A stretch of DNA of 64,000 bases, from the NCBI RefSeq assembly GCF_964355755.1, contig NC_092671.1, positions 3,483,001 to 3,547,000 of the forward strand. The letters are read 5' to 3'. The notes under the pieces are model-generated. The model did not search any database. It had not been told where the DNA came from and saw only the letters and a list, made by a program, of their open reading frames with translations. Positions within the stretch are counted from its first letter, which is position 1, and the number at the start of each line of letters is the position of its first letter. The position numbers were made by a program, and so were the translations under genes. Below, piece by piece: positions 47,501-62,500 of the stretch. This stretch comes from Antedon mediterranea. Lineage: Eukaryota; Echinodermata; Crinoidea; Comatulida; Antedonidae.

Positions 47501-50500
47501 ACTGTACTGGGCATGATGATGGTATAACAAATATGATGTGACCATATATGGGCATGATGATGGTATAACAAATATGATGTGACCATATATGGGCATGATG
47601 ATGGTATAACAAATATGATGTGACCATATATGGGCATGATGATGGTATAACAATCTTAAGTAAAAAAAATTTATAGTTTATGTTATAGCCTATTCGAGCA
47701 TGGAATTATATTAATATACAGTATTATTTTAAATTTTTTGTCATAGATTCAAACTGTAATTTTCCAGCTTTATATCAAAAAATACTGTTAACATAAAAAC
47801 TAAACGAGAAAACTCTGTTAGAATGTATCAATTTATTTTCGAGAATTCATTCCAGGATGTAGTAAATTATGTAGGAAGACATATTAATAGAAATATTTTG
47901 TCAAACCTATAGGAAATGTCAAAGGTCGCATATAGAACCGTCACTTTACCACCATGATCAGTACACCAGTTCTGCCAAGATTGTTAAGCACATTTACTGT
48001 AGTAACAAAGGGTCCCCATAAATAGGGGTTTCCTCAATATTGGTTGGCTGTAGTGTTAAAACATATACTGGCCATGTTCGTGTCATGATAAAGTGTGCCC
48101 ATTAGGGATGCCCCTCAATATTGGTTGGCTGTAGTGTTAAAACATATACTGGCCATGTTCGTGTCATGATAAAGTGTGCCCATTAGGGATGCCCCTCAAT
48201 ATTGGTTGGCTGTAGTGTTAAAACATATACTGGCCATGTTCGTGTCATGATAAAGTGTGCCCATTAGGGATGCCCCTCAATATTGGTTGGCTGTAGTGTT
48301 AAAACATATACTGGCCATGTTCGTGTCATGATAAAGTGTGCCCATTAGGGATGCCCCTCAATATTGGTTGGCTGTAGTGTTAAAACATATACTGGCCATG
48401 TTTGTGTCATGATAAAGTGTGCCCATTAGGGATGCCCCTCAATATTGGTTGGCTGTAGTGTTAAAACATATACTGGCCATGTTCGTGTCATGATAAAGTG
48501 TGCCCATTAGGGATGCCCCTCAATATTGGTTGGCTGTAGTGTTAAAACATATACTGGCCATGTTCGTGTCATGATAAAGTGTGCCCATTAGGGATGCCCC
48601 TCAATATTGGTTGGCTGTAGTGTTAAAACATATACTGGCCATGTTCGTGTCATGATAAAGTGTGCCCATTAGGGATGCCCCTCAATATTGGTTGGCTGTA
48701 GTGTTAAAACATATACTGGCCATGTTCCTGTCATGATAAAGTGTGCCCATTAGGGATGCCCCTCAATATTGGTTGGCTGTAGTGTTAAAACATATACTGG
48801 CCATGTTCCTGTCATGATAAAGTGTGCCCATTAGGGATGCCCCTCAATATTGGTTGGCTGTAGTGTTAAAACATATACTGGCCATGTTCCTGTCATGATA
48901 AAGTGTGCCCATTAGGGATGCCCCTCAATAAGGGTTGTAGATTTAAAACATATATTGGCCTTGTTTGTTTCATGAGAAAGTTTTCCTTTAATAGGGGTGT
49001 CCCCTGAATAGGGGTGTCCTAAAGGAGGGATTATACTGATGTATACATGACCAAAGACTTCATGTCTCATCCAAGGGATGAGTAAAGATGAGGAAAACAA
49101 GATGATATGTTTATTTATAGTTTACTATTTATTTATTTTACTACTTTGTTAAACTTTTTCCTTCCCATACACCAGTCTGATTCTTTGCCGTTGTTCCTTC
49201 ATTTTCTATGTATCTATATTTTCAAATTTCAAACCAAACTATTTTCATAAATTAATTCACTCCGCATCAAACAGTATTTCTATCTCCAGAGAGATTGTCG
49301 ATGAATTTTGACCGAAACATCGAGATATTCTCAGCTTTTTATTGCTCTAACATGTGATGTGTATACCGCATGGATTTCTTTAATATCCACTATATAATTT
49401 ATCACAGTTGTGCCTATAAATATTTAAATGTTTATATATCTCTAAAGACAAACTACTTTTCAAGCAATATTCTTTTATGATTTTATGACATAGTAATTAA
49501 AACTCGGATATGATTTATTTTAAATAGCCATTTTGTGGCAACAAAATGATTTCCCTTGTCCTTTACTCAATTTGATCGTCATGATTTTTCTTGGAAAAAA
49601 CAGTTTGGTAGATTATGCGAAGAAAGAAACCAAGCTCACGTGTCATGAATCATTACAGTGTTTAAATCACTGATCTTCCCATAAGCATCGATCCTTTATT
49701 ATACAGAATTTGGTTTAATACTGAATAAATGCTTTGAGAATCACTTACACTGTATCTATACAGTATAAACACATTTTAAATGTTTTTAAAAAGCATTATG
49801 AATACAATTATCACCGTAAAGGACAAATATAACTTGAATTTATCACCTTAAACAAACAATAATATTATAATACAGCAGAACCTCTATTAAAGGGACACTT
49901 TTGAGACCCAACAAAATGTCTCCTGAAGAGAGGTTGGCCTTGTGTTATTAGTAGTGGAGCTGTACAGTAGCTTGGTGGTTAGAATGTTTGCCTTCCATTC
50001 CCAAGGTTTGGGGTTCCATGTTCAATCCTGAACTATCGCTATAGTGTTGTAACTAATAATTTTTTCAACTCCCCTTCCTAAGCCTTAAATGAGACTTGGT
50101 GTATAAGCATGATATATCCATCCTGTAATTGGCGAGTTGCTCGTTGTTGGATGCGTATGAAATGAATAAATATAATTCCTTCATTCATTTTATGTGCATA
50201 TGTCCCCTTAATAGGACTCAGCTGAATATAGGAGTCCAAACGGAGATGTTCTACTGTATATAACTGCTGCAAGACAGAATGTGCCAACCTGTTTCGGCTT
50301 ATTTTTACTGCCATTTAAAAACCAGTTATTAAATATTGTTCCAATTTTTGCTCCCATGAAATTGGAGTTAATTTATTCACACGGTTCTTAACTAGTTAGT
50401 TTTTCGCAGCAGAAACAGAACTATTGTCTTGATAAAGTGGTAAAGTATACTGTTCTGCAAACATCTGGCCAGTGAAGTCATTTAATCTGTTTAGCATTGT

Positions 50501-53500
50501 ATTGTCGTTATACAATATCTATAATCCTAGACAAAATATACAAGCTGAAAATTAATTTAAATTATTTATACAGAATTTGTATTAAATTATTAATAAATAA
50601 ATTATGCATGACGTTGTTTTCTATTGAGCTGCTGATAATACATTCTAATAATTGAATGGCAAATCAACATGTACAGGTAGGATAAGTTGATCAATTGAGC
50701 AGGTATATACCTGCATCAATAAGGTAATTCAAAATTGTTTGTTTTAACATAATAATAGGTTTGTATTATTAAGAAATTATTGCACCAAATCCAGAAAGTA
50801 TTTTTTCAGGAATTATAATAAAATATATTAACATATTAATATATCACTGTAGAAAAGTGAATGAAGTTTGACGATTTTGATCAATTAGATTTATGCAGCA
50901 ATACAGGTACATGCATTAATAATAAGAACAAATGTACTTGTTTAATTTATTTATTTATTTATAATAAATTATTTGACTGTATACAGTAGTAGGTTATTAA
51001 ACCACAAAGTATTTTAACTCATTCCAAGAATTATTAATATGTTATAATAAATTACTTTTTAAAATAGAGAAAATTGAAAAAAATAGTACTCAGCCAACAT
51101 TAAACAACAAATAGTCATTTATTTTATCATGGAGGATCAGATAAGAAAGTCATAAAATATAAATGATGGTTGTAAAAACATTAACTTAATTATCATAGAT
51201 TGCGAGAGAGTATTACTTTAATTGGACTTAGTGTGAATTGATTGAGTCTTTGCAAAGATTTTGACGTGACGAATGTCTTGTATACCCAATTACAATGTAT
51301 TGATCAGCATAATGTGTGTTTCTTTATACAGAATTCGTGTTGTGAATATTAGATTATTGTCTTGAAAGCCTTTTAATATGAATTTAATCGTGAAAATAAA
51401 ACTACTAAAGAAATTTAGGAAGTGTGAGAATAAATTAAACTACATTTTTCAACAATTATCAGGGTTTAAATTCCGTTTTGGGGATTTAGAGGCAATCACT
51501 TTTATTTTTGTTTCTATCTGTATTTGTTAACTTGGAATAGTATCGAAATAAATCAAATCAAATTATAATAATATTTATTTGATGCATTTGAATGAATCAT
51601 CACCAGAAGTATGTGGGAATACAGAAGTCTAAAACAACTAGATGCCCAATCATAACGCAACAATTTGTCCTTCAGGTGAAAGATTAAAATTATTGTATTT
51701 ATACAATAATTATCTGATTTGAATGTTGATAAGTAAATTTTTCTCGAGTTGAATCGGTTAAAGCCTCTTTTTACAGGCACAGTTTATAGGTTAAAGATGT
51801 ATTGTACCCCTGAAAAATAATTGTTAACATTTTTGTTGTTGAATATGCCATTTTAATGTGGTCACATAATGAATTAATAGAAAAATTGTATTTATTGACC
51901 TAAAATAACTTTAATGATATGCCATTCAATGGATTTGTGGTTGAATTTAACCATTTATCACTGTATTTTTGTGTGTTTTTTTTCTACGGAAGTGATTAGC
52001 TTTATTACTAAAACTACAAAATTCAAAGTCTGATTTAATTAATCTTCATTTTTCATATTTTTGAAGGACAATACATCTTTAATTATCGGTTAATTTTTAG
52101 CTACAGACACGTCACGGCCTATGAACGATCATAAGCAACAATAATTAATTGGGTCATTATTGGTCAACTTGATTTGTTTTCTTGTTGTAACCATGGACGT
52201 ATTTACCTCCATGTTGACACTAAAGCCCAAATAGGTTCTGCACTAACTCCATTACACTATACTGAGATTACTGTTTTTAGAGATACTGTACAACAAAAGC
52301 CTATACAATTATTTGATCTCTTTAAAATTTGGAATATCTTGGGAAGCCTCTGTACGAATTAGGTTAATAAATGTTATTATAAAATAAGTCGCATGAAGCT
52401 CTTTTTTTTTTTCAAGATATACTTCAGGGCCACTGTACTATTTATGATACCACTTCACTGAAACCCTTTCTTTTGTCTGCAATAAATTCATAATGAATGG
52501 ATGGATTTGGAGACTTAAAATGTGATTTTAAACTGGCATTATTTAAACTATAAATACTTTGACTGAATTGTGCACAGGTGTAGACAGGCATACCTAATAT
52601 TTTGACAATGATAAAAAGCGTCTTAATCTTGCTCATAACGTTCATTTGACAACTACCCTTTGTATTTTGTGAATAGCAATATATTCATCCTCAAACACAG
52701 TAAAATACATGGCTTGTTAAAAAAATTCTCATATAAATACAAAAATGAGGTTAAATTTAATCAAGGAATTGAAATTTGTTAAAATACATCGTTCAAAATA
52801 CAAGCAAAATTGGTGCGTTACTCAAATGAATATTTGTTTTATTTGCTATTAGACCGATTGTGAGAATATCTAAGTAGCTCATTACTCCCTCAAGAACATG
52901 CTTCCAAAAATATCCTCATAAACACTTCATTTGCTATAAACTATGTGTCATGATATTATTGCGATGCGGACGACTATTGTTAGTTAATGGCCTGACACAT
53001 CGCTGATCACGTTTTGACGCTTTGACAATAAAACTACATTGATAATAAACAAGCCTGTAAAGAATAAAGTACACTACACTAGTTCCTAATACCTTGGATG
53101 TTGCTCATGCATGTTGGGTAAAAATTATACAATAAAACCTCTATTAAAGGGACACCTTTGGGACCCATCATTATACCTTTATCTTACCTTTGAAGTGCTA
53201 CCTCTACCTAAACAGGAGTTGGCCATAGTGTTAAATTGTACACAGTAGAACCTCTAACCTCTATTAAAGGGACACATTTGAGACCCATTATTGTACAATA
53301 CCTTTATCTTACCATTGAAGTGCTCCCTGGACAGGAGTTGGCCATATAAGTGTTAAAATATATACAGCAGAACCTCTATTAAAGGGACACATCAATGTAC
53401 CTTATCTTTAACTTTGAAGCATGTTTTAAAAAATATACAGTACAACCCATACTTTTTATCTCCTAATAAATGGACACTGCTTTCTCACAAAATAAACAAT

Positions 53501-56500
53501 ATATATTTAACACTATGGTCAACCCCTTTTCATTGGACATTTCGGTTGTTTTTTTACGGAATAGTGTCTCCTTAATAGGTGTCTCCTGTTTATATAGCTT
53601 ACCTATAGTGTTAACACATATATTTTCCTTTGTTTTTTTACTAGTATTCCCTTAATACTGTAAAAGTGTCCCCTTAATAGAGGTTTCCACGAAAAGTGTA
53701 AAGTACAGTACTACAGTATTTTGAAAATGTAATTGAGGACAAGGATATCGGTTAAAGTTTTATTTACTTATTATTAAGTAAATATACTATGTGTTTACAA
53801 TTCAAAGTCGTATATTTTTATTGGCCATAAAAAGGACATAAATTTTGAAAATGCATTGTCTGTGATACATAAAAATTTTATTTCACAAAACATTTGAATA
53901 TGAAAAGAGCACTCGAATATATGAATAAAATGCAATGCTTTGGATAAAAAAGTATTTATTTCAGATTTTAAAGGATAATGAAGATAATTTTAATGAAAAT
54001 ATGTTTATTCCATGCTTCTTATAAACTTGATACAAATTATGGTATTATATAGCTTATGACGATTAAAGTAATACATTCAATATCAATCAATTAAGCAATC
54101 AAAATTAATTTATTCCATATAACTAAGGATATGTACACAAATGTCATATTATAATCATCATCAAATATCTTAAAATCTGAATATCTTATCTGAAGGATAG
54201 CATGTTAGCTAGACTGAATTAACAGTAAATCACAATTCTAGAATGTACCACAGTAGAACCTCTAATAAGGGGACACCTGCAGGACTCAACAATATGTCCA
54301 CTTATAGAGGTGCCACCTGAATAGGGGTTGGCTGTAGTGAGTATTGCCCATTGCGCCTTATTCATTTCCAAGGGAATTGTCCTATTAATATGGAGTGTCC
54401 TAAAGCTTGGTTCCCACTAGAATGAAGAGCAGGGCCGGAGCCACCAGTACGGTTGGTAGGGTTTCAACCTGACCACTTTTTCAAAGAGGCCTTTCACAAC
54501 ACTGTGGCTTACCAGAGATTCTTCTTTCTTGCAAAAACCGCACCGCTACATTTCGTGTGGCTACATTACTAAAGCGCAAGGATGTAAGCGCGACGCAAGT
54601 AATTGGACCAATTACAAGAGATACTTTATTCAAACTATTGCGTGCCATTGGTCAACTCGCTTGTGTTGCGCTTACAGTATATATCATTGCGTTGAGCCAT
54701 AGTGGCAACCAAGTTTAAAGGAGAAGTTTTATTTAGTTTTGTTTTAAAGAATATAAAATGACAATTTTTTTTCTTCTTACAGTTATCTAAAAGAGGTCGG
54801 TATGAAAGGCTCAAACTGCCCATCAAAAAGTTCAAGTGGATTTCAGATTATCTACATTGATATTGTTGGTTTGAAACAGTTTAAGAAGTCTGCAGCGGCT
54901 CTCTGGCAACGCTTCAGGTAAGAATAATAAGTAAGACATTCAGCCAACACATGTAATATTTTAACATACATGAATCGAGAATCATGTATAAATTGTTCCA
55001 GTTACTGCAGTAACTACAATTTTTTACTGCAATAATATATGATTTGTTGATATGTAGATGAGGTATTAAACCGTGTGTAGGATTACCACCCTTCCAACCT
55101 CCGTTCCCCCCCCCCCCTTACCCAAAAAAACAAACTTGCAAAATACAGTATTGATACAAAATGTCTTTACTGCTGTAAAGGGATGGATCTAGGATTTTCA
55201 AATGGGAGAGCTGTGCTATAATTATATTAATATTTATTCAATAATAGCAAAGAACTTATAACACAAGAATCTCCTGTTCTTCAATTTGCATTCAAAACAC
55301 AGTATTGGAAGTACAGGGTTAAAAGGTCAAACTGGGCGACGCCATTTCACAGCATGGAGCAGCGCCCCCTCCAAACTAGGAAGTCAATTACTCTACCCCC
55401 CTAGAGTATTAGCAGATCCCCTCTATGATTTTGACTTTCTAATTTGATGCGGGCGCCCTACTCCTCAGTCAATTACTCTATCCCCCCTAGAGTATTAGCA
55501 GATCCACTCTATGATTTTGACTTTCTAATTTGATGCGGGCGCCCTACTCCTCAGTCAATTACTCTATCCCCCCTAGAGCATTAGCAGATCCCCTCTATGA
55601 TTTTGACTTTCTAATTTGATGCGGGCGCCCTACTCCATGGCTCACAATGGCGCCACCCATAGCTCTATTCTATCCCACAATGCCTTTCGAAATTGTTACG
55701 AGCTTCGGACGAACAGGAGATTCTTGTGTTATAAGTTCTTTGATAATAGCTATCATAGTTTATAATTTCACATTATAGCTGTCAAAAGGGGCAGTGAAAC
55801 CCCCTGTGGATCTGACCCTGCAGTAACTGAATAATTTTGTCAGATCTCTAAAGCTCTGTCTACACTATAAAACATTTATTGTACATCCAACAGTGTAAAC
55901 ACCAATTACAGGATGAAAGTTTATGTGACAAAAAAAATGTGATGTGCCCATATATTGACACGATGTCATATCACTACCATATTTTGGCACATCACTACCA
56001 TATTTTGCCTCAGCATGCTTTTTTTCTCAAACTAGTTTGATAGTATAGACAGAGCTTTTAGGGAAATCTTTAAAATATTGGAATCCTAAAAAATCACTTT
56101 TCCACCTTAACTTTTTTATCTTGGAAATCTCAAATTTATTTGACTAATCTACAATATATTCTGACAAAAGGTGATACATATTCTAATTCTCATCTTGTTT
56201 TTGGGTTAAAATGCTGTTAAAATACGATATATTCACAAAATATGAACATTAATACCTAAGCCAATTTAGCTAAAGTTTATGCATTTAGGATAATGAATGC
56301 CTTGAGAATAATAAAAATAATATTTCAACATTATTTTGAAAGATCATTTCCTTTCTTCATTAGTCGTGGAATTCAGCCAGAATGAGCATTGATTTAATGC
56401 CCATTTTCATGAACCGCATTAACGCTAGGCCGTCAAGCGTAATATTAATTTTTATACTTTAGGCTTTTGATTAATTATCGTGGAGCAATCTTAACACTGA

Positions 56501-59500
56501 TTGAATGCATAGATCAATGTATGTATTCAAAGAAAAGTAAATGCTTAAACAAAATTCATTGAGGCAATTCTTCCGCTCCATAATGGAGTCACAACGCTGT
56601 TCCTTTTAATCACTATTTTAAAATAATTATTGCAAACATACTATCATTTAAAGTTTACAATTTGTTTTACAAAACGACATTTATTTTGATCTTTAAAATC
56701 CAAAAAAAGTCTTTGGCAGCTAGTCTATCATTATATGTGTTGCAAAAATCTTGTCTTTTCCAATTTCCTTTTCGCATCCAAATCTATGGTGTATGGCCTT
56801 TTTTCGTAGAAGTTTGCCCATCAATTGTGTGTTATGGTACAATAGCCTGAGTGAGTGATGGTTATTAAAATAAACTCGCATGAAAATAACAAGTAAATTA
56901 ATATGAGTAGATGTTAAAGTCATTGATGAGGTAGATGAACGTGATGTGCTCAGACAAATTAAGAAATATGAAAAAGATTTGTTGCCCATTAAATGATGAA
57001 TATACAGATCATTCTGGTAGACGCTATCCTTTTAAATGTAAAACAACTCAATGTAAAAAATCATATGTTTAAAACTCAATACATCTATCAAATTCTTCAT
57101 TTCAAATATAATTAAATTTTTATTTTGTTTATGGATATGGTAAACCGTGATTTTTATGGTTTCTGTTGTTGTGAATGTACCATACATATGACATTAATTG
57201 TGTTTTTAAAGATATTTAAGATATTAAATTTTATGTTTGCCTACTGTCTGTGGTCATGACAATATTCAAGAATTATCGTACTTAAAATTTAAAAGAACAA
57301 ACAAACAAACAAATAAAATATTATTATAGTAGGTACTCAAATTTTGTTAACAAAAATATAGCTAACTATTTATGTGTCTAAATTTATGTGTTTTCTATAT
57401 TTTTTATTGGTTTTAGTTGTATGTTCCGGGTGATTGACTCGTTTGGCACAGAGCCAGCATTCAACCTTGCCACTTATATGAAGAAGAAAAGTATCAAGTC
57501 TGTGTGGGGCAAGTGGGGTCTTAAACCAAAGCAGTTCTTTACTATGTTTCGTAAGTATTAAATAGAAAAGGCTCTATTAAGCTCCAATCTCTCAGACTCC
57601 CAGTTTGTAGGTAAATTTATGCGCCCTTGGTTTAACACAAGTAGGTAAATTTATGGGCCCTTGGAGAATAAAAATAAATACTTTGACAATATTGTAAATA
57701 CTGTGATGTGCCCAAATATGGTACATGACATCATCATGTCCATATTTAGGCACATCACATTTTGTTGTCACATAAAGTTTGATAGTGTAGACAGAGCTTA
57801 AGAAAATAATTTTTTTTTTGTCTTACGTGGGTTCATCCCACTTTTATTTCCATAAATACATAATATAATAATTTTTATAATTTATTTTTTAATTATCTTT
57901 TAACACTTAACTTGTGTTTGTTTGTTTACAGTTAACCATATTGTGTTTAGAGTATTTACCAACTAAATACATAATTTATTTTTCAACTAAATACATACTT
58001 TATGTTCCACATACATTTCTACTAATGTTATTCCATTTACATATTTTATAGCATAAACATAATTTGACTTATATTAAACATTTTTTTAAAATAATATTTA
58101 AAAAAAGAAGAAAATAATTGACTAAACTACAATTCGCTAATGCAAATGCTTTCCGTCGAGCCATCTGTGTAGTCGAATAGATTAGATTATGGACTTTGCA
58201 TGTGGATGTATGGGATTCGAATCCTATGAACATCTTCTTTTACTTTATAGTAAGATTGAGATTATTTAGAGGGTTAGGTTTAGTTATGCTTTGGAAGTAA
58301 TTCGAAGTCCCCAACTTATGTAGGAAAAAAAAAAGCACCCAGGATAATCATGAAGACATGAGTACATACATTTACTGTACCTTCCTAAATATCTGCCTAC
58401 ACTATCAAACTTTATGTGACAAAAAATGTGATGTGCCCATATATGTCATATCACTACCATATTTGGGGATATGACTACCATATTTGGGCACATCACACTT
58501 TTTTTCTCAAACTAGTTTGATAGTGTAGACAGAGCTTAATAGTGATTACAATTTTATATGAATTATCTTCATGATAAAGTATACGGTTGAGATTTATTTT
58601 GTATCTATGAAGTAGAATTACTTTAATAATGTTATTATTGTTAATAGCATGACCGTGCAGACATTAATTATTAAACATAATAAAGGCAGACATAGTTAAT
58701 TGTGTGGAATTGTCAAACTGAAATTTCTTTAGGGAATTTGAACTTTATTCATTACTTGTCTCCTTATATTCATCTTGATAATTTCTAACTTATTAATACT
58801 ATATTCTTTATATTACACTGTAAAGCCCATTGTGACTTTCGCTATTGAATAATGATCACAAAAATTAGGGGCGCATAAATATCGCATTAAAAGGTTCCAA
58901 AATCCGTAAAAGTTTTCTTATGAATAGTATATAAAGTACATACTATAAATCTATATATAAATTTACGTAAGGGTAAAATTCGGTAAATCGCGCGTTATTT
59001 CTAGAATGTTTACTTGATGGTATATAAAGTTGGTTAGAATCTCGGTACTGATTTTAACCACCTGATGTAACCCTGTTTACTAATTAAATTTAGTTAGATA
59101 ATTAGTTATTGACAATTAAAACAAAATTAGGTTCAACGATTTGCCCCAAATAGGGTTGTTTTCCGATCGTGGTATACACTGTCTAATGGATGTCCTCATG
59201 AAAAATACCTGCACACAATAATATGAGGATACTTCGCATTTTCCTATCTCCTCCTACGATAATTGTTTTTAATAACTGAAAACCGGTTGAACAGCTCGAG
59301 TACAGTATCATAATGTTGAAGACAGGCCGATTTTCTTTTAAAAATACTATTTTGATAGATTTAATATATGTTTATACAAATGTATTGATTTGCGATGAAT
59401 GGAACATTCCAATCTCTCAGACTCACAGTTTGTAGGTAAATTTATGCGCCCTTGGTTAAACACAAGTAGGTAAATTTATGGGCCCTTGGAGAATAAAAAT

Positions 59501-62500
59501 AAATACTTTGAAAATATTGTAAATACTGTACATATTAACTATTTTTGATCGCCATTTGAATCAAAATTGTCTTACTGTGAATATATAAACAAAAAATACA
59601 AAGAACATTTATTATTGTGACTGTGACAGTTGCTTCTCAACATTTGTATTAATTAATAATTACAAATAATATAAACGTCATAGTGGTGTATCGTTACATG
59701 TACTTTACTATTTCAATCGACTATAACATTAACAGGGACAGTTTTAAAAAAGTATTCTAAAACATAAATGTTTTGCCTAAAAAACATTGAAAACAATATT
59801 TCGTTACTGAGTGGATAAAGAATATAATTATTTAAAAACTTTTCCCATCCTCTTCCCCATCCCTCAACTGTAATGTTATATACAAAACAGATACAAAATT
59901 TGGACTCATTTTTAAGACAAGGCCTAATTCTCAGGGTGCTAATTTTACATAAATCATCGTGTCTAATTATTTGTTTCTGTAAACGACAATGTACTATAGT
60001 CCTGCGATACGTACATTTTTTACCCTGAAATTACTGTGTATTCGAGAAACAGCTGTGGACACGACCTAGATGGTACAAATTTGTCAATTATAACTTTATG
60101 GTTTATACCTGCTTTTTGTTTTACAATTCCTGGTTCAAATCCAGATTACAGAATTCAATGTTTATTAATATAAATTATCCTAATTTTTAATGGGTTTTTT
60201 TTCAGCCCACACACCTGATAATTCATTCATGGGATTTGTTGTTGACCAGGCTCCGAGTCAGTCATCCAAATCACCAGTTCGTAAAACCAACGATGCTCTC
60301 GTGTACGGAAAGAAGGCAAACATGTGGGCCGTAAGTATCAATCAATTGATTTACACATGATTGGCGTTCTCATTAAAATGTCTGATGCATATTATTACGC
60401 ACGATTGACGTTTGTAATGTCAATTTTTTTTTGATTTTTCTGAAAATAATTTCAAATTTTTATAATATAAGATTTGTAAAACCAATTGTTAATTTTGTAG
60501 AATAAAAAAGCGTGTTGGCCTTTAACAGTTGATTTAAATACAAGACAGACATCTCAATATAATAAAATCGCTGTCTGGGAATGTATGTACAGTAGTGTCT
60601 AATAATCTTCTATCATCTCATCTTGAGTTATTATGATATAGCTTGATGCATTCAGTTTTAAATGGATATGGATATAATAAAGCACAAGATTACAGTGATA
60701 GGTGTAATAGATTATATAACATGTTGTGATGACTGCTATGGTGATGACGGAAAACATTAGCATTTTAAAGGATACCATACAAAATGTTTATGCATTATAA
60801 TAATCACTACTTCCCTTTGATACATTCATGTCAGATTGAAATAAGATGATACATCTGGGTTGATGTGTTATTGAATATATTTAACTCCCCTGTATGGAAA
60901 AATATTAAAGAAAATAAGAATTGTTGTATTCACGAAAATTTTATGTTTTTCATTGTTTAGCTAATTTTAGGCATGTCTGTCACAAGCTTTTTGCTTTTTT
61001 TGAACATGCCTTCTTCAGTTTAATTTCCTTTCTTTACACCATTTTGTATACTGTTTTAATTTGAAGAAAATAAATGTTACTTTGATTGATTGATTGATAT
61101 CTATAATGTTTCCAGTATCAATCATAGGAAAATGCTTTAATACAGTCTCACATATGTATCATATGTGATGCCTGTATCATAGGCCAACCTAACATAAACA
61201 TATTAAAAACAGGTGTCACATGTGATATATACAAATTAATTTGGACAGATAGTGCCATTTAGGGATTCAGAGAATTGAGTATATTGTTTATATATTATGT
61301 ATGAAGATTCTGTAGTATGTGATGATAGTCAGTATTTTTTATTATTTTAGGATGCTCACGAATACATAGATACAATACATTCCAAGTTTAATATTCACGG
61401 GACAGTGTTTCGAAATTTGTCTGAGCAGAAGCAGTACTTGCCTAGTTACGTTATTAATCATGGAATTGTTTCTGGTCAGTCTATTCAGCAGCTCCTAAGA
61501 GAGACTAAGGTATGATTTTATTGTTGAAAAGTTTCAAAATGATGTCATAAACTTTGCTCCGTCTATCGGACCGAATGTTAAATAGACCAAATACATTCTT
61601 AATAATGTACGGAACTGGGTGCTTATACGCATGTGCAGATTAATATTTTGCATAAATTACTGTATCCTTTCATCACTGCCCGCTTTCATCTACTGTTCTC
61701 TTTCATCTACCACCCCCTTTCATCTACCGTCCTGATGCGTAAAATTCCTAGTGTCCCATGGATTGCTGTCAGAAGACGTGGCGCCACTGCAGGATTTTTG
61801 ACCATCATTAAATGCGATATCGCTTGAAGTGTATTGGGAAGATTTTTTTATCGGCATCATATTAGTGTAGCTTTCAAATAACTAATTATAATTATATTAC
61901 TGTAATGTGTTTCCTTGTTGACAATACTAAATGATATCTGAAGTAGATATGGTATATAATAATAATATCTGATGTAATACAAATAAAAATTAATCAATTA
62001 GATAAAAATTAAGAGGCCAATCAAAAATCAAGTTTAGTTTCTCTAAAGGCCAAAACTCGATAAGCGAAAGCTATTTTTTTTTTGTCTTTGTCTTAAGTTT
62101 TGATTTTATGTATGTGGGAAAGAACAAAAAAAAAGAAAAGACAATGAAGATTATTATTATTACTCGTTTTACAGAAATCATTGTTAAGTGTTTTTATACA
62201 TTATGTCATTGACAAGTACAAATTCAAAGTACAAACACCTCAGGCTATGTAAGATTTATCTATGATCATATAACTGAGATTTTATAGACAAATTCATATA
62301 GATTAGTTTACACGAACGCGTTAACAAACGATTATATAACACCTTGTGTCATAGTTCACACATGGGTGAGTCAAGGCACTTACCGAAGTTCGCACGGCAT
62401 GTGTAGTTATAGATTACAAACCTACCTAATAGATAAATTAATATTGAATATAATTTAACCAATTTGACACCTTAGATCTATGCAAATTTTTTGTCAACCT

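Noticed and set aside
47422-47653. His/Ile-rich minus-strand ORFs
   Set aside because: They are translations of a 41-bp tandem repeat whose period is not a multiple of three, so several frames stay open by chance.
48040-48930. CRISPR-like array
   Set aside because: The 81-bp units are repeated in full with no unique spacers, and the DNA is eukaryotic.
58158-58234. Functional tRNA gene
   Set aside because: A-box and B-box-like sequences are present, but the arms do not pair into a proper cloverleaf and no terminator run follows at the right place.
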